Notes: a model not told the origin generated them from the sequence alone. DNA of 64,000 bases from Mycobacterium neglectum (GCF_002591975.1 NZ_NVQE01000010.1:62001-126000); one strand, 5' to 3'. Positions 1 to 10,453 are shown, numbered from the stretch's first letter. Made by a program: numbers and translations.

Positions 1-641
1 GAGATCACGTAGACGACGAAAGACGGCAGCAGCAGGAAGATGTACCAAGTGCCGTCCTGCGCGGCGACGATGCCCGAGGTCGACATCGTGCCGGCGTAGA
101 TGAAGACCGCGACGAACGACAGGGCCATCGCAATTTCGTAGGAGATCACCTGCGCGCTCGATCGAATACCGCCCAACAGGGGATAGGTGGAACCGGAAGC
201 CCAGCCCGCCAATACGATTCCGTACACCCCGATCGACGTCGCGGCGAGCACGAACAGCACCGCCATCGGCATGTCGGTCAGCTGCAGCGCGGTGCGATGT
301 CCGAAGATCGACACCTCGCCGCCCATCGGGATCACGGAGAACGCGATGAACGCGGGAACCACGGAGATGACCGGCGCCGCAAGGTAGATGAACTTGTCCA
401 CTCCGGCCGGGATGAGGCCCTCTTTGAGGGCCAGCTTGACCCCGTCGACCAGTGATTGCAGCAGTCCCCACGGTCCGACGCGGTTCGGTCCCGGGCGCAT
501 CTGCATATAGCCGAGGATCTTGCGCTCGAGGAGGATCGCCACCAACAAGGACAGCATCAGGAAGACGAAGATTCCCAGCGCCTTGAGCAGGATCAGCCAC
601 CACGGGTCGTGCCCGAACAGCGTGGGGTCGGGGTAGGTCAT
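1..641 (-). CDS. nuoH: NADH-quinone oxidoreductase subunit H (partial, 3' end outside window)
   Basis: Membrane subunit of proton-pumping complex I that lies at the quinone-binding junction between the hydrophilic and membrane arms. The ATG is at 641 and overlaps the nuoG stop in an ATGA. About 213 residues are present before the window edge; the family is usually about 400. The start [15 protein letters not shown] is followed by a first membrane helix (about residues 14-36) and the conserved stretch [19 protein letters not shown], a hallmark of NuoH/ND1. More hydrophobic helices follow. Last nuo gene visible here; the rest of the operon continues off the left edge. Confidence 0.95.
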   Translation of the reverse strand, partial: MTYPDPTLFGHDPWWLILLKALGIFVFLMLSLLVAILLERKILGYMQMRPGPNRVGPWGLLQSLVDGVKLALKEGLIPAGVDKFIYLAAPVISVVPAFIAFSVIPMGGEVSIFGHRTALQLTDMPMAVLFVLAATSIGVYGIVLAGWASGSTYPLLGGIRSSAQVISYEIAMALSFVAVFIYAGTMSTSGIVAAQDGTWYIFLLLPSFVVYVI

Positions 642-3025
642 AGTGCAGCCCGCCCGATCGACACGACGGTTCCTGTGGTCACGCCGAGCTGCCGGTATAC
701 CGCCGACTGGGGCGAGTTCATCGGCAGCCACACGGTGCCGTCGGGCATGTCGGTGATCAGCAGGGGCAGAGTGACCTCGCCACGTTCTGTGCGCACGGTT
801 ACCAGATCGTCGTCCGCAGCATCGATTTCGCCCGCGGTGACCGCCGACATCCGGGTGACCGGTTGCCGGGCGGTGCCTGCGAGGTGTGGTTCGCCGTCCT
901 GCAGGCGGCCATCGTCGAGCAGCATGCGCCAGCCGGCCAGCACCGCCTTGCCCTTGCCGGGCTGCTCGGCCTGCGACGGCGACACCGATGGCCCGCTCGA
1001 CCGTTGACCCGACCACAGTCCCAGCTGCGCCATCTCCTCACCTGCGGCAAGGGCCGTCGGCAGGTTCAGGTCGACCCCGAGCTCGTCGGCGAGGAACTGC
1101 AGGACCCGCCGATCGGGTGTGGCATTGGTCTGCAGCGCCGCCTCGAACGGGCGAATCCGGCCCTCCCAGTTCACGAATGCCCCGTCCTTCTCGACAACGG
1201 GTGCGACCGGGAAGACCACGTCCGCGCGTTCAGTGACCGCGCTCTGACGTAGCTCGAGGCTCACCACGAACGGTGCGGCGTCGATCGCCGCAAGGGCCGC
1301 GTCCGGGTCGGGGAGGTCAGCGAGTTCGACTCCGCCAACCAGCAGGGCTCCCAACTCGCCCTTGCGCGCCGCGTCGATGATGCCCGCGGTGTCGCGTCCG
1401 GGGGTGCTCGGCAGCTCACCGACATGCCATCCATTGGCTGTCTGTTCTCGGGCGGTGACATCGCTGACCGGTCGGCCGCCGGGCAGCAGACCGGGCAGTG
1501 CGCCTGCCTCCAGGGCCCCGCGCTCACCGGCCCGTCGTGGTATCCATGCCAGTCGGGCGCCGGTCGCGGCGGCCAATCTGCCTGCGGCAGAAAGCGCTCC
1601 TGGCGAGGTGGCGAGGCGCTCGCCGACCACGATGACGGCTCCGGGAAGCTTCAGCTGTGCGTCATCGGCCAGACCGTCGAGTGCGGCGGCCTCACCGCCT
1701 GGCACCGTCGCGATCAGCTGGCCGCGCATCTTGGAAAGCGAACGGGTGGCGAACGGCGCGATCGCCTTCACCTGAAGTCCGTTCTTACGGACCGCCTTGC
1801 GCAACCGCAGGAACACGATCGGCGATTCTTCTTCGGGCTCCAGCCCGGCCAGCAGCACAGCGGGCGCGTTTTCGAGGTCGGTGTAGGTCACCGTCATCGG
1901 CTGTCCTGCGATGTGCGCGGCCAGGAACTCGGCTTCCTCGGCGCTGTGGGCGCGCGCCCGGAAGTCGATGTCATTGGTGTCCAACACCATTCGGGCGAAC
2001 TTCGAGTACGCGTAGGCGTCCTCGACGGTCAGCCGTCCGCCGACAAGCACCCCGGCGTTACCGCGCGCGGCGGCGAGTCCGGTACAGGTCACGTTGATGG
2101 CCTCCGACCAGGAGGCCGGTCGCAGCTCGCCGTCGTCGCGGACCAGGGGAGTGGTGATGCGGTCACCCTGGGTCGTGTAGGTGAACGCCCAACGTCCCTT
2201 GTCGCAGTTCCACTCCTCGTTGACCTCCGGGTCGTCACCGGCCAACCGGCGCAAGACCTTTCCGCGGCGGTGGTCGGTGCGCTCCGCGCATCCGCTTGCG
2301 CAGTGTTCGCACACGCTGGGGCTGGAAACCAGGTCGAACGGCCGGGCACGGAACCGGTAGGCCGCGCCGGTGAGCGCGCCGACCGGGCAGATCTGCACGG
2401 TGTTTCCGGAGTAGTACGACTGGAACGGCTCACCGGGTGCGATGCCCACCTGTTGCAGCGCACCGCGTTCGAGCAGTTCGATGAACGGGTCGCCGGCGAT
2501 CTGCTCGGAGAAGCGGGTGCATCGCGCGCACAACACGCAGCGTTCCCGGTCCAGCAGCACCTCGGACGAGATGTTGATCGGTTTGGGGAAGGTTCGCTTG
2601 ACGTCCTCGAACCGAGTTTCGGGGCGGCCGTTGGACATCGCCTGGTTCTGCAGCGGGCACTCGCCGCCCTTGTCGCACACCGGGCAGTCGAGCGGATGGT
2701 TGATCAGCAGAAGTTCCATTACTCCCTGCTGGGCCTTGTCCGCGGACTCCGACGTCATCTGCGTGCGCACCACCATGTCCGGTGTGCACGTGATGGTGCA
2801 CGAGGCCATCGGCTTGCGCTGCCCTTCGACCTCGACCAGGCACTGCCTGCAGGCACCCACCGGGTCGAGCAGCGGATGGTCGCAGAACCTCGGGATCTGG
2901 ATGCCGATCAGCTCGGCGGCCCGAATCACCAAGGTGCCCTTGGGCACACTGACCTCCACACCGTCGATGGTGAGGTCCACCATCTCGACGGGCGGGGCGT
3001 CGTGGGTCGGTTCGGTCACTGTCAT
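638..3025 (-). CDS. nuoG: NADH-quinone oxidoreductase subunit G
   Basis: Large iron-sulfur subunit of complex I, 795 residues, carrying electrons from the NuoF/NuoE module toward NuoI and NuoB. The N-terminal part has a [2Fe-2S] ferredoxin domain ([15 protein letters not shown]), the His-Cys cluster motif ([19 protein letters not shown]) and a CVLCARC cluster motif. It is followed by a molybdopterin-oxidoreductase-like domain beginning near CEHCASGC. The ATG at 3025 is directly adjacent to the nuoF stop, and the TGA at 638-640 overlaps the nuoH start, so translation is probably coupled. The length matches mycobacterial NuoG. Confidence 0.97.
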   Translation of the reverse strand: MTVTEPTHDAPPVEMVDLTIDGVEVSVPKGTLVIRAAELIGIQIPRFCDHPLLDPVGACRQCLVEVEGQRKPMASCTITCTPDMVVRTQMTSESADKAQQGVMELLLINHPLDCPVCDKGGECPLQNQAMSNGRPETRFEDVKRTFPKPINISSEVLLDRERCVLCARCTRFSEQIAGDPFIELLERGALQQVGIAPGEPFQSYYSGNTVQICPVGALTGAAYRFRARPFDLVSSPSVCEHCASGCAERTDHRRGKVLRRLAGDDPEVNEEWNCDKGRWAFTYTTQGDRITTPLVRDDGELRPASWSEAINVTCTGLAAARGNAGVLVGGRLTVEDAYAYSKFARMVLDTNDIDFRARAHSAEEAEFLAAHIAGQPMTVTYTDLENAPAVLLAGLEPEEESPIVFLRLRKAVRKNGLQVKAIAPFATRSLSKMRGQLIATVPGGEAAALDGLADDAQLKLPGAVIVVGERLATSPGALSAAGRLAAATGARLAWIPRRAGERGALEAGALPGLLPGGRPVSDVTAREQTANGWHVGELPSTPGRDTAGIIDAARKGELGALLVGGVELADLPDPDAALAAIDAAPFVVSLELRQSAVTERADVVFPVAPVVEKDGAFVNWEGRIRPFEAALQTNATPDRRVLQFLADELGVDLNLPTALAAGEEMAQLGLWSGQRSSGPSVSPSQAEQPGKGKAVLAGWRMLLDDGRLQDGEPHLAGTARQPVTRMSAVTAGEIDAADDDLVTVRTERGEVTLPLLITDMPDGTVWLPMNSPQSAVYRQLGVTTGTVVSIGRAAL

Positions 3026-4342
3026 CTAGACCCCCACCCCTTCGGTTGCCATCAGAGTCGACGCGTGCGGGTCGAACGGACAGCCGCCGGCCAGATGCTC
3101 GTAGTACTCGTCGCGGAAGAACTTGATCGACGACAGGATCGGCGCGGCCGCGCCGTCACCCAACGCGCAGAACGATTTTCCGTTGATGTTGTCGGCTATG
3201 TCCAGCAGCTTGTCGATGTCGGCCTCGGTGCCCGTGCCGGTCTCCAGGCGCGCATAGATCTGCGCCAGCCAGTACGTGCCCTCGCGGCATGGTGTGCACT
3301 TGCCGCACGACTCGTGCGCATAGAACTGCGTCCAGCGACGCACCGCGCGGACCACACAGGTGGTCTCATCGAACACCTGCAGCGCCTTCGTGCCGAGCAT
3401 CGTTCCCACCCCTGCCATGCCTTCGTAATCCAGGGGCACGTCGAGGTGTTCATCGGTAAGCAGCGGTGTGGATGAGCCGCCGGGTGTCCAGAACTTGAGG
3501 CTGTGGCCGGCGCGGATGCCGCCGGCGTAGTCGAGCAACTCGCGCATCGTGATGCCAAGCGGGGCCTCGTACTGCCCGGGAGTGGTGACGTGGCCGGACA
3601 GCGAGTACAGCGTGAAGCCCGGCGACTTCTCGGTGCCCATCGACCGAAACCAGTCCACGCCGTTGAGCAGCACGGGCGGGACACTGGCGATCGATTCGAC
3701 ATTGTTGACCACCGTCGGCGAGGCGTACAGGCCGGCGACGGCGGGAAACGGTGGGCGCAGGCGCGGCTGTCCGCGACGGCCCTCCAGGGAGTCCAGCAGC
3801 GCTGTCTCCTCACCGCAGATGTAGGCGCCCGCTCCGGCGTGCACGATCAGTTCCAGGTCGAAGCCCGAGCCCAGAATGTCCGTGCCCAGATAGCCGGCGT
3901 CGTAGGCCTCGGCGACCGCCGCCTGCAATCGTCGCAGCACCGGTAGCACCTCGCCGCGGACGTAGATGAACGCGTGGTGGGCCCGGATCGCATACGCCGC
4001 GATGATCACACCCTCCACCAAAAAGTGCGGTGTCGTCAGCATCAACGGAATGTCTTTGCACGTACCGGGTTCGGACTCGTCGGCATTGACGACGAGGTAG
4101 TGCGGCTTGGCGCCTGCGCCAGTGTCGTCCTGCGGGATGAACGACCACTTGGTACCCGTCGGGAAGCCCGCGCCCCCGCGCCCCCGCAGACCCGAATCCT
4201 TCACGGTGGCGATCAGGTCGTCGGGATCCATGGCGAGCGCCTTGTCGAGCGCGCGGTAGCCGTCATGGCGACGGTAGGTATCCATAGACCAGGGTTCTGG
4301 CTCGTCCCAGAACCGGCTCAACACGGGAGTAAGTGGTGTCAT
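3026..4342 (-). CDS. nuoF: NADH-quinone oxidoreductase subunit F (NADH/FMN subunit)
   Basis: NADH-oxidising flavoprotein subunit of complex I, 438 residues. The FMN/NADH glycine-rich segment GLRGRGGAGFPTGTKW is near residue 50, and the C-terminal [4Fe-4S] motif ESCGKCTPCREGT is present with a later cysteine in the segment SFCALGDGAA. The frame stays open far upstream, but the ATG at 4342 ([18 protein letters not shown]) is the family start and overlaps the nuoE stop in an ATGA, so longer readings are rejected. The stop is immediately before nuoG. Confidence 0.97.
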   Translation of the reverse strand: MTPLTPVLSRFWDEPEPWSMDTYRRHDGYRALDKALAMDPDDLIATVKDSGLRGRGGAGFPTGTKWSFIPQDDTGAGAKPHYLVVNADESEPGTCKDIPLMLTTPHFLVEGVIIAAYAIRAHHAFIYVRGEVLPVLRRLQAAVAEAYDAGYLGTDILGSGFDLELIVHAGAGAYICGEETALLDSLEGRRGQPRLRPPFPAVAGLYASPTVVNNVESIASVPPVLLNGVDWFRSMGTEKSPGFTLYSLSGHVTTPGQYEAPLGITMRELLDYAGGIRAGHSLKFWTPGGSSTPLLTDEHLDVPLDYEGMAGVGTMLGTKALQVFDETTCVVRAVRRWTQFYAHESCGKCTPCREGTYWLAQIYARLETGTGTEADIDKLLDIADNINGKSFCALGDGAAAPILSSIKFFRDEYYEHLAGGCPFDPHASTLMATEGVGV

Positions 4343-5208
4343 GCTTTCGAATCCGTTGCCTTCGGGTCGGTTTCGGGTTTGTGCGGCTTCGCAGGCACGT
4401 CGGCGGACGGGGCCGGGGCGGCTTGGTCCTTGGTTGCCTCGGCCGCGACTTTCTCGTCGTCGGGGCCGCTGTGGGAGTCCGTAACCGCAGTGACCGGGGG
4501 CGCCTCCATGCCGCGTTCCTTGGCGATCCGCAATCCGGCGAGGGTGGCGTCGCCGGTCGGGGTCTGCGCAGCGGCCGATTCCGGATCCGGCAGACCTGCA
4601 AGGACTCTCGCGGTCTCCTTGAAGGTGCACAACGGCGCGCCGCGGGTCGGGATGGGCGGTTCGCCCTCCCGCAATCCGTCGACGAGATCGCGGGCCGACG
4701 ACGGTGTCTGGTTGTCGAAGAACTCCCAGTTGACCATCACCACCGGTGCGTAGTCGCATGCGGCGTTGCACTCGACGTGCTCGAGGGTGACCCGGCCGTC
4801 AGCAGTCGTTTCACCGGCGTGGACACCCAGATGATCCTGCAGCGCTTCGAGAATCGCGTCGCCGCCCATGATCGCGCAGAGAGTGTTGGTACACACGCCG
4901 ACCAGGTATTCACCGGTCGGCGTGCGGCGGTACATCGAGTAGAACGTGGCGACCGCGGTGACTTCGGCGTCGGTCAGTCCCAACTTCTTGGCGCAGAACG
5001 CGATACCTGCGGGTGTCAGACATCCGTCTTCGGACTGGACGAGGTGCAGCAGCGGCAGCAATGCCGAGCGGCTCTCCGGGTACTTGACGATCACCTGCTC
5101 GGCGTCGGCCGCAAGTCGGGCGGTCACGTCGGCCGGATATGTCTTGGCGCCGTGAATCGGTGGACCCGGCTCATCGGGACGCTGGCCAAGCTCTAGGAAC
5201 ACCGTCAC
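4339..5208 (-). CDS. nuoE: NADH-quinone oxidoreductase subunit E, with long C-terminal tail
   Basis: [2Fe-2S] thioredoxin-like subunit of the NADH dehydrogenase module of complex I, 289 residues. Cluster cysteines are seen in [11 protein letters not shown] and [12 protein letters not shown]. The GTG at 5206-5208 overlaps the nuoD stop (GTGA); the open frame further upstream only shadows nuoD. After the NuoE fold (about 220 residues) there is a disordered tail rich in Ala, Pro, Lys and Asp (from about residue 205), longer than I would expect for mycobacterial NuoE (about 250 residues from memory). Its role is unknown. Confidence 0.95.
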   Translation of the reverse strand: MTVFLELGQRPDEPGPPIHGAKTYPADVTARLAADAEQVIVKYPESRSALLPLLHLVQSEDGCLTPAGIAFCAKKLGLTDAEVTAVATFYSMYRRTPTGEYLVGVCTNTLCAIMGGDAILEALQDHLGVHAGETTADGRVTLEHVECNAACDYAPVVMVNWEFFDNQTPSSARDLVDGLREGEPPIPTRGAPLCTFKETARVLAGLPDPESAAAQTPTGDATLAGLRIAKERGMEAPPVTAVTDSHSGPDDEKVAAEATKDQAAPAPSADVPAKPHKPETDPKATDSKA

Positions 5209-6557
5209 CTGTCCACGCCCCCCATCACCGGGTCGATCGACGCCACCGCGGTGATCGCGTCGGCGACCATGCCGCCCTCGCACATCGCCGCGACGGCCTG
5301 GAGATTGTTGAACGAAGGGTCGCGGTAGTGCACGCGGTACGGACGGGTCCCGCCGTCGGAGACCATGTGCACGCCGAGCTCACCGCGCGGCGACTCGACC
5401 GCGACGTAGACCTGCCCCGCGGGCACTCGGATCCCCTCGGTGACGAGCTTGAAGTGGTGAATCAGCCCCTCCATCGAGTGGCCCATGATCTTCGCGATGT
5501 GTTCGTTGGAGTTGCCGAGGCCGTCGGGCCCGAGCTTCAGGTCGGCCGGCCACGCCAGCTTCTTGTCCTGGATCATCACGGGTCCGGGATTCGGCACGTC
5601 GAGCCGTTCGACGCACTGCTCGATGATCTTCAGTGACTCGTGCATCTCCTTGACCCTGATCAGGTAGCGGCCGTACGAGTCGCACGCGTCGTCGGTGATC
5701 ACGTCGAAGTCGTAGGTCTCGTACCCGCAGTAGGGCTGTGACTTACGCAGGTCGTGGGGCAGGCCCGTCGAGCGCAGGCAGGGACCGGTGATGCCAAGTG
5801 CCATGCACCCGGTCAGGTCCAGATAGCCGATGCCCTGGGTGCGCGCCTTCCAGATGTAATTCTCGCTGAGCAGGTCTTCGAGGTCTTTGAGCCTCTTGGG
5901 CATCAGCTTGAGCATGTCGCGGATCTCGGGGATGGCCTCGTCGGGCAGGTCCATCGCCACGCCGCCAGGGCGGATGTAAGCGTTGTTCATCCGGAGCCCG
6001 GTGATGGTTTCGAAGATCGACAGGATCTGCTCGCGTTCGCGGAACCCGTAGAACATCGCACCCATGGAACCCAGCTCCATGCCGCCGGTGGCCAGGGCGA
6101 CCAGGTGTGAGGAAATCCTGTTGAGCTCCATCATCATCACACGAATGACGCTGGCGCGTTCGGGGATGTCGTCGGTGACGCCGAGCAGCTTCTCCACCCC
6201 AAGGCAGTACACCGTCTCGTTGAAAAGCGGTGATAGGTAATCCATTCGGGTTACAAAGGTGACACCCTGCGTCCACGTGCGGAACTCGAGGTTCTTTTCG
6301 ATGCCGGTGTGTAGATACCCGATACCACAACGGATCTCGACGATCGTCTCGCCCTCGATTTCGAGGATCAGGCGCAGCACTCCGTGGGTGGACGGATGCT
6401 GGGGACCCATGTTGACGACGATGCGTTCCCCGGCGTTCGACGCCGCGCTCCGCTTTGCGGCCTCGACGACCTGGTCCCAGTCCTGGCCGCCGACAACGAC
6501 AACGGTTTCGGTACCGCCCGATTGAGAAGGATTGGCCGGGGTTTCCGGTGAATTCAT
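5205..6557 (-). CDS. nuoD: NADH-quinone oxidoreductase subunit D
   Basis: 49-kDa-type subunit of the complex I peripheral arm, which forms the quinone-binding site together with NuoB. It has 450 residues with a poorly conserved N-terminal leader of about 40 residues before the core beginning [19 protein letters not shown], the diagnostic NuoD motif whose His lies in the quinone pocket. It sits between nuoC and nuoE; the ATG at 6557 overlaps the last base of the nuoC stop codon, and the stop overlaps the nuoE GTG. Confidence 0.97.
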   Translation of the reverse strand: MNSPETPANPSQSGGTETVVVVGGQDWDQVVEAAKRSAASNAGERIVVNMGPQHPSTHGVLRLILEIEGETIVEIRCGIGYLHTGIEKNLEFRTWTQGVTFVTRMDYLSPLFNETVYCLGVEKLLGVTDDIPERASVIRVMMMELNRISSHLVALATGGMELGSMGAMFYGFREREQILSIFETITGLRMNNAYIRPGGVAMDLPDEAIPEIRDMLKLMPKRLKDLEDLLSENYIWKARTQGIGYLDLTGCMALGITGPCLRSTGLPHDLRKSQPYCGYETYDFDVITDDACDSYGRYLIRVKEMHESLKIIEQCVERLDVPNPGPVMIQDKKLAWPADLKLGPDGLGNSNEHIAKIMGHSMEGLIHHFKLVTEGIRVPAGQVYVAVESPRGELGVHMVSDGGTRPYRVHYRDPSFNNLQAVAAMCEGGMVADAITAVASIDPVMGGVDR

Positions 6558-7276
6558 CAGTTGTAAGACCTCCGCTGATCGGGCGGCGGGATCTCAGCGC
6601 CGTGGTACTCGACCGGGATACCGCCCAACGGGTAGTCCTTGCGTTGTGGGTGGCCCACCCAGTCGTCGGGCATCTCGATGCGCGTCAGGGCGGGATGGCC
6701 GTCGAAGATGATGCCGAAGAAGTCGTAGGTTTCGCGCTCGTGCCAGTCCACGGTCGGATAAACCGTGTATAGCGACGGGATGTGGGGGTCGTCGTCGGGT
6801 GTGGCGACTTCCACACGGATGCGGCGGTTGTGGGTGATCGACAGCAACGGGTATGCCGCGTGCAGCTCGCGTCCGCTGTCGTCGGGATAGTGCACACCGC
6901 TGACCCCGAGGCACAGCTCGAACCGCAGACCGGGATCGTCGCGCAGGGCTTGCGCCACCGCCGGCAGCTGCTCGCGCCGAACTTCCAGCGTCAGCTCGTC
7001 GCGGAAGACCACCACCCGTTCGATCGACGCGGCATAGCCGTCCTCGCCGAGTGCCGTGGTCAACGTGTCGATGACCTCGTCGAAATAGCCGCCGTAGGGG
7101 CGTGGCGAACTGCCTGGCAGCGCGACAGGACGGACCAGACGGCCGTAGCCCGAGGTATCGCCGGAGCCGCTGGCACCGAACATGCCGCGGCGTACCCCGA
7201 TGACCTCGGGCGGCTCGATGTCAGCCTGCCGACCAGTGTTTTCAGTCGAGGTTGTTTGTTCTTCGCCGGGGCTCAT
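6557..7276 (-). CDS. nuoC: NADH-quinone oxidoreductase subunit C
   Basis: 30-kDa-type subunit of the complex I peripheral arm, 239 residues. The C-terminal signature [18 protein letters not shown] followed by [20 protein letters not shown] is the typical NuoC motif. The N-terminal 60 residues are variable. The ATG at 7276 ([10 protein letters not shown]) overlaps the nuoB stop by one base. The longer in-frame reading only covers nuoB in another frame. Confidence 0.96.
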   Translation of the reverse strand: MSPGEEQTTSTENTGRQADIEPPEVIGVRRGMFGASGSGDTSGYGRLVRPVALPGSSPRPYGGYFDEVIDTLTTALGEDGYAASIERVVVFRDELTLEVRREQLPAVAQALRDDPGLRFELCLGVSGVHYPDDSGRELHAAYPLLSITHNRRIRVEVATPDDDPHIPSLYTVYPTVDWHERETYDFFGIIFDGHPALTRIEMPDDWVGHPQRKDYPLGGIPVEYHGAEIPPPDQRRSYN

Positions 7277-7830
7277 CACCGCAGCAGCCCTTTTAATTCG
7301 ATGGTCGGGGTTACCGATAGGGCGGCCTTCTCGGCTTCGCGGATCGCCTCCTCGCGGTGAACGCCGAGTGGCATCTCCTGAATCTTGTCGTGCAGCTTGA
7401 GGATTGCGTGCAGCAGCATCTCGGGCCGCGGGGGGCACCCGGGTAGGTAGATGTCGACCGGGACGACGTGGTCGACGCCCTGCACGATGGCGTAGTTATT
7501 GAACATGCCGCCCGAGGAGGCGCACACACCCATTGCCAGCACCCATTTGGGCTCGGCCATCTGGTCGTAGATCTGGCGGAGCACCGGCGCCATCTTCTGG
7601 CTCACGCGACCTGCGACGATCATCAGGTCGGCCTGCCGGGGCGTCGCCGAGAACCGCTCCATGCCGAAACGTGAGATGTCGAACCGCGGACCCGCCGTCG
7701 CCATCATCTCGATCGCGCAGCAGGCGAGTCCGAACGTCGCGGGCCACAGCGAGCCCTTCCGGATGTAGCCGGCGACCTGCTCGACCGTCGACAGCAGAAT
7801 CCCGCCGGGCAGCTTCTCCTCTAGTCCCAT
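7276..7830 (-). CDS. nuoB: NADH-quinone oxidoreductase subunit B
   Basis: Iron-sulfur subunit of complex I that carries the terminal cluster N2 and passes electrons to quinone. It has 184 residues, beginning [18 protein letters not shown]. The tandem cysteines of [11 protein letters not shown] and the later cysteines in [14 protein letters not shown] and [10 protein letters not shown] are the cluster ligands. The start is inside the end of nuoA (10-base overlap) and the end touches the nuoC start. Confidence 0.97.
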   Translation of the reverse strand: MGLEEKLPGGILLSTVEQVAGYIRKGSLWPATFGLACCAIEMMATAGPRFDISRFGMERFSATPRQADLMIVAGRVSQKMAPVLRQIYDQMAEPKWVLAMGVCASSGGMFNNYAIVQGVDHVVPVDIYLPGCPPRPEMLLHAILKLHDKIQEMPLGVHREEAIREAEKAALSVTPTIELKGLLR

Positions 7831-8192
7831 GCCAGGCCTCCTCTCCGCCAGACGTACGCGTAGGCGACGAACACCACCACCATGAAGAGAAGCATCTCCA
7901 CCAGCGCGAACAGTCCGAGATTGTCGAATGCGACCGCCCACGGATAGAGGAAGACGATCTCGATGTCGAAGATGATGAACAACATCGCGGTCAGGTAGTA
8001 CTTGATCGGGAACCGCTGGCCTGCCGAGTGGGCACTGGCCAGTTCGGGGACCGGCTCGATGCCGCACTCGTAGGCCTCGAGTTTGGACTGGTTGTAGCGC
8101 CTCGGGCCGATCAGCAGAGCAATGCCGACCGAGCCGATCGCGAACGCCGCCGCGATGGCGCCGAGCACCAGTATTGGGGTGTACAAATCCAT
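7821..8192 (-). CDS. nuoA: NADH-quinone oxidoreductase subunit A
   Basis: Small membrane subunit of complex I (ND3 homologue), 123 residues with three predicted membrane helices. The conserved loop [15 protein letters not shown] is present. First gene of the nuo operon. The ATG at 8192 is preceded on its strand by a GAGGGAG Shine-Dalgarno about 12 bases upstream. The last 10 bases overlap nuoB. The operon promoter is expected in 8193-8356; I see only weak TANNNT candidates there. Confidence 0.96.
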   Translation of the reverse strand: MDLYTPILVLGAIAAAFAIGSVGIALLIGPRRYNQSKLEAYECGIEPVPELASAHSAGQRFPIKYYLTAMLFIIFDIEIVFLYPWAVAFDNLGLFALVEMLLFMVVVFVAYAYVWRRGGLAWD

Positions 8193-8356
8193 GCCGAGCG
8201 AACGCTCCCTCGTGGGCTGTCGATGTGAGCTTACCCACACCCTAGCGGGCTCAGCGATGAGCGCCACACGTTGGGGTTAGTATGGCTAAGATCACATATT
8301 CGTGACGCCGGCGTGCCCTGAATGGGCAAGGGCGACAGCGCTTTTAGTGCCTGCAG

Positions 8357-8755
8357 TTACTGCACAGGCGTGCGCAGCAGCGATACCACAGCATCGCCAA
8401 GCCGAATCGGGTCGATCGGATGGGGAACCGCGGCCTCCGCACGCGACCAGCTGGCCAGCCAACGGTCGTCCGGTCGTCCGGTGAGCACGAGGACCGGCGG
8501 GCAATCGGCGATCTCGTCTTTGAGCTGTTTGGCGATTCCCATGCCGCCTACCGGGGTGGCCTCACCGTCGAGGATCACCAGATCGAAACCGCCCTTATCC
8601 ATCTGCACGATCACCATCGGACCGGTTGCGATCTCGACGTACGTCAGTTCGGGCAGATCCGGGTGCACGCGCTTACCGAGCGCGAGCTGCACCTGCTCTC
8701 GAGTCCTGGGATTGTCGCTGTAGACGAGGACCCGAAGCGGCGATGGCTCGACCAT
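8357..8755 (-). CDS. Atypical response-regulator receiver protein upstream of nuo (Rv3143-like)
   Basis: Stand-alone receiver-like domain of 132 residues with no output domain. It corresponds in position and sequence style to M. tuberculosis Rv3143, which sits just upstream of nuoA. The phosphoacceptor candidate is Asp63 (LVILDGEATP), Asp14 lies in the acidic pocket and Thr92 fits the switch residue. The position of the invariant Lys is His112 (AAVPHPIDP), so normal phosphorylation chemistry is doubtful. It reads in the same direction as nuo, separated by about 165 bases, and may be an adaptor or allosteric regulator tied to complex I. That role is inferred from position. Confidence 0.85.
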   Translation of the reverse strand: MVEPSPLRVLVYSDNPRTREQVQLALGKRVHPDLPELTYVEIATGPMVIVQMDKGGFDLVILDGEATPVGGMGIAKQLKDEIADCPPVLVLTGRPDDRWLASWSRAEAAVPHPIDPIRLGDAVVSLLRTPVQ

Positions 8756-8772
8756 GCGCCCGATCGTACGGG

Positions 8773-9306
8773 TTAGCCGGCGTGCCGGAACACGATGTCG
8801 CCCGAGATCGTCACGTTGTCGCCGATCATGCCCATCATGTTGCCGTCGACACCGAAGTCCTGGCGATTGATCGTCGCCTGTGTCGTCAGCCGCATTCCGC
8901 CGTCGCCGACCGGTGTGACCTTGGCCTTCAGCTCGAGCGGCTTCGTGGTGCCCTTGACGGTCACTTGCGCACGCAGCCCGACAGTGTCGACGTCGACGGC
9001 ATCCGCGGCGGTGACGACCACACTGATGTCGGGGAACCTGTCGGCTTCGAAGAAGTCAGCGGAGCGTAGATGCTCGTCGCGCTTGCCTATGCCCGTGCGC
9101 AGCGATGCGGCCTTGATGTCGATGCGGCCGAAAACCGTTTGGGGGGCGGTGACTTGGCCGTCGCCAGTGAATTCGGTGAAGCGGACCTTGACGGGCATTG
9201 CGCCCCAGAAGGACTTGCTCTTCACCGTGACGGCGGATTGATCAGCTACAGCGGTCCATGCCCCGCCTGATGCTGGATCGCTGAAAAACTCGCTGAGGCT
9301 TGCCAT
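8773..9306 (-). CDS. YceI-family lipocalin-like protein
   Basis: 177-residue protein of the YceI family, a beta-barrel fold that binds long isoprenoid or lipid-like molecules in characterised members. Family features are the opening WTAVADQSAVTVKSKSFWG, the central RTGIGKRDEHLRSADFFEA (the SADFFDV-like motif) and the C-terminal DFGVDGNMMGMIGDNVTISGD-like segment. There is no signal peptide, so it is probably cytoplasmic. It reads in the same direction as the receiver gene 17 bases downstream of it. The ligand is unknown. Confidence 0.88.
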   Translation of the reverse strand: MASLSEFFSDPASGGAWTAVADQSAVTVKSKSFWGAMPVKVRFTEFTGDGQVTAPQTVFGRIDIKAASLRTGIGKRDEHLRSADFFEADRFPDISVVVTAADAVDVDTVGLRAQVTVKGTTKPLELKAKVTPVGDGGMRLTTQATINRQDFGVDGNMMGMIGDNVTISGDIVFRHAG

Positions 9307-9317
9307 ATCGTCTCCTG

Positions 9318-9716
9318 TCAGTTCGTCGACTCCAGCAGTGGGGCCATCTCTGCCGGATCGAAGTACTCGTCGATGCGGGTGATCAGCCCGTTGGTGCCTA
9401 CCTTGATCACGATGCAGACACGCATGTGGATCGATCCGCTGTTCCGTCCGTTGGCGTGCAGGATGTGCTGCTGCACGAAACCACCGTCGAAGAACTGGCG
9501 GTCGAGGATCTCGTAGCGACGATCGGTGGTCGCATTGATGAACCAGTCGATGACCCGTGCCGCCCGCTCTTTGGCGCTGTCCCTGGTGTCGCCCGAGTGC
9601 CAGACCAGCACGTCGTCGTCGAACAGCCCCTTCACCGTGGCGATGTCACTGGCCGCGATCGCACCGAACAGCTGATCGGCGACATCAACGATCGCACCGG
9701 AATCCGTGACCGACAT
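9318..9716 (-). CDS. SnoaL-like / NTF2-like protein
   Basis: 132-residue alpha+beta cone protein. It shows the SnoaL-like pattern: an N-terminal helix with LFGAIAASDIATVKGLFDDDVLVWHSGD, and a C-terminal strand ending RIDEYFDPAEMAPLL. Such proteins are small hydrolases, isomerases or ligand-binding proteins, and the substrate cannot be read from the sequence. It is 11 bases upstream of the YceI gene and probably cotranscribed with it. The ATG at 9716 was chosen because it gives the canonical N-terminus. Confidence 0.8.
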   Translation of the reverse strand: MSVTDSGAIVDVADQLFGAIAASDIATVKGLFDDDVLVWHSGDTRDSAKERAARVIDWFINATTDRRYEILDRQFFDGGFVQQHILHANGRNSGSIHMRVCIVIKVGTNGLITRIDEYFDPAEMAPLLESTN

Positions 9717-9769
9717 TTCCTGTGATCTCCCTTGACCTAAAGCCAGGTTGAGGTAGAACCCTGGATTTC

Positions 9770-10399
9770 ATGGATTCCACACCAACCTTCTCCCGATTTG
9801 ACGACGTCTACAAGACCCGTACAGCACCGTGGGTGATCGGCGAGCCGCAGCCCGCGATCGTCGGCCTCGAACGTGCTGGCCTGGTGCACGGCACGGTGCT
9901 CGACGCCGGATGCGGAACCGGTGAGCACACGATCTTGCTTACCCGGTTGGGCTACGACGTACTCGGCGTGGACGCAGCGCCGACCGCGATCGAGCGGGCC
10001 CGCGAGAACGCGGTCGCCAAGGGGGTCGACGCTCGCTTCGAGGTCGCTGACGCTCTGAACCTCGGTGCGGGTCGGCGCTACGACACGGTCATCGACAGCG
10101 CGCTGTTTCACATCTTCGATGACACGGATCGTGCCGAATACGTCGCGGGCCTGCATGCCGTATGCGTGCCGGACGCGCTGGTGCATGTGTTGGCGTTGTC
10201 CGACAAGGGCCGTGGATTCGGGCCTGAGGTCAGTGAGGCGGTGATTCGCGACGCGTTCGGCGACGGCTGGGCGCTTGAGGCGCTCGATGAAACCACCTAT
10301 CGCGGAGTTGTCCAGGAACCGCACGTCGAGGCCATCGGCCTGCCCGTCGGTTCGGTGGTCGACGAGCCGGCCTGGCTCGCCCGCGCCCGCCGCCTCTGA
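9770..10399 (+). CDS. Class I SAM-dependent methyltransferase
   Basis: 209 residues. Motif I VLDAGCGTGEHTILL (about residues 43-57) binds S-adenosylmethionine, and the acidic residue ending the second strand is in VLGVDAAPTAIERA. It resembles small-molecule methyltransferases of the thiopurine type (opening with RFDDVYKTRTAPWVIGEPQP), but the acceptor is unknown. Only plus-strand gene in the first 20 kb. It is convergent with the DUF6285 gene and ends inside an inverted repeat. Confidence 0.87.
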   Translation: MDSTPTFSRFDDVYKTRTAPWVIGEPQPAIVGLERAGLVHGTVLDAGCGTGEHTILLTRLGYDVLGVDAAPTAIERARENAVAKGVDARFEVADALNLGAGRRYDTVIDSALFHIFDDTDRAEYVAGLHAVCVPDALVHVLALSDKGRGFGPEVSEAVIRDAFGDGWALEALDETTYRGVVQEPHVEAIGLPVGSVVDEPAWLARARRL

Positions 10400-10453
10400 G
10401 CGACTTCGGTGCCCAAACAGTCGCTGAGCGGTCGTATGCGCACCGAAATCGCT
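10399..10453. terminator. Long inverted repeat between convergent genes
   Basis: 14-base arms AGCGACTTCGGTGC (10399-10412) and GCACCGAAATCGCT (10440-10453) pair with one mismatch around a 27-base loop. The repeat starts on the last base of the methyltransferase stop and ends at the DUF6285 stop. There is no U-tract, so it could be a bidirectional intrinsic-like terminator as often seen in mycobacteria, or simply an mRNA end structure. Confidence 0.45.

Noticed and set aside
1424..3475. A 683-codon open frame on the plus strand opposite nuoG and nuoF
   Set aside because: It runs antisense through nuoG with well-conserved iron-sulfur motifs. Long antisense frames are expected in GC-rich DNA and the translation shows no family features.
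3026..4771. Long N-terminal extensions of nuoF, and likewise of nuoE, nuoC, nuoB, fadE24, hisN, fprA and smpB
   Set aside because: The extensions overlap the upstream gene in another frame. Family starts with ATGA/GTGA junctions or Shine-Dalgarno sites give normal lengths.
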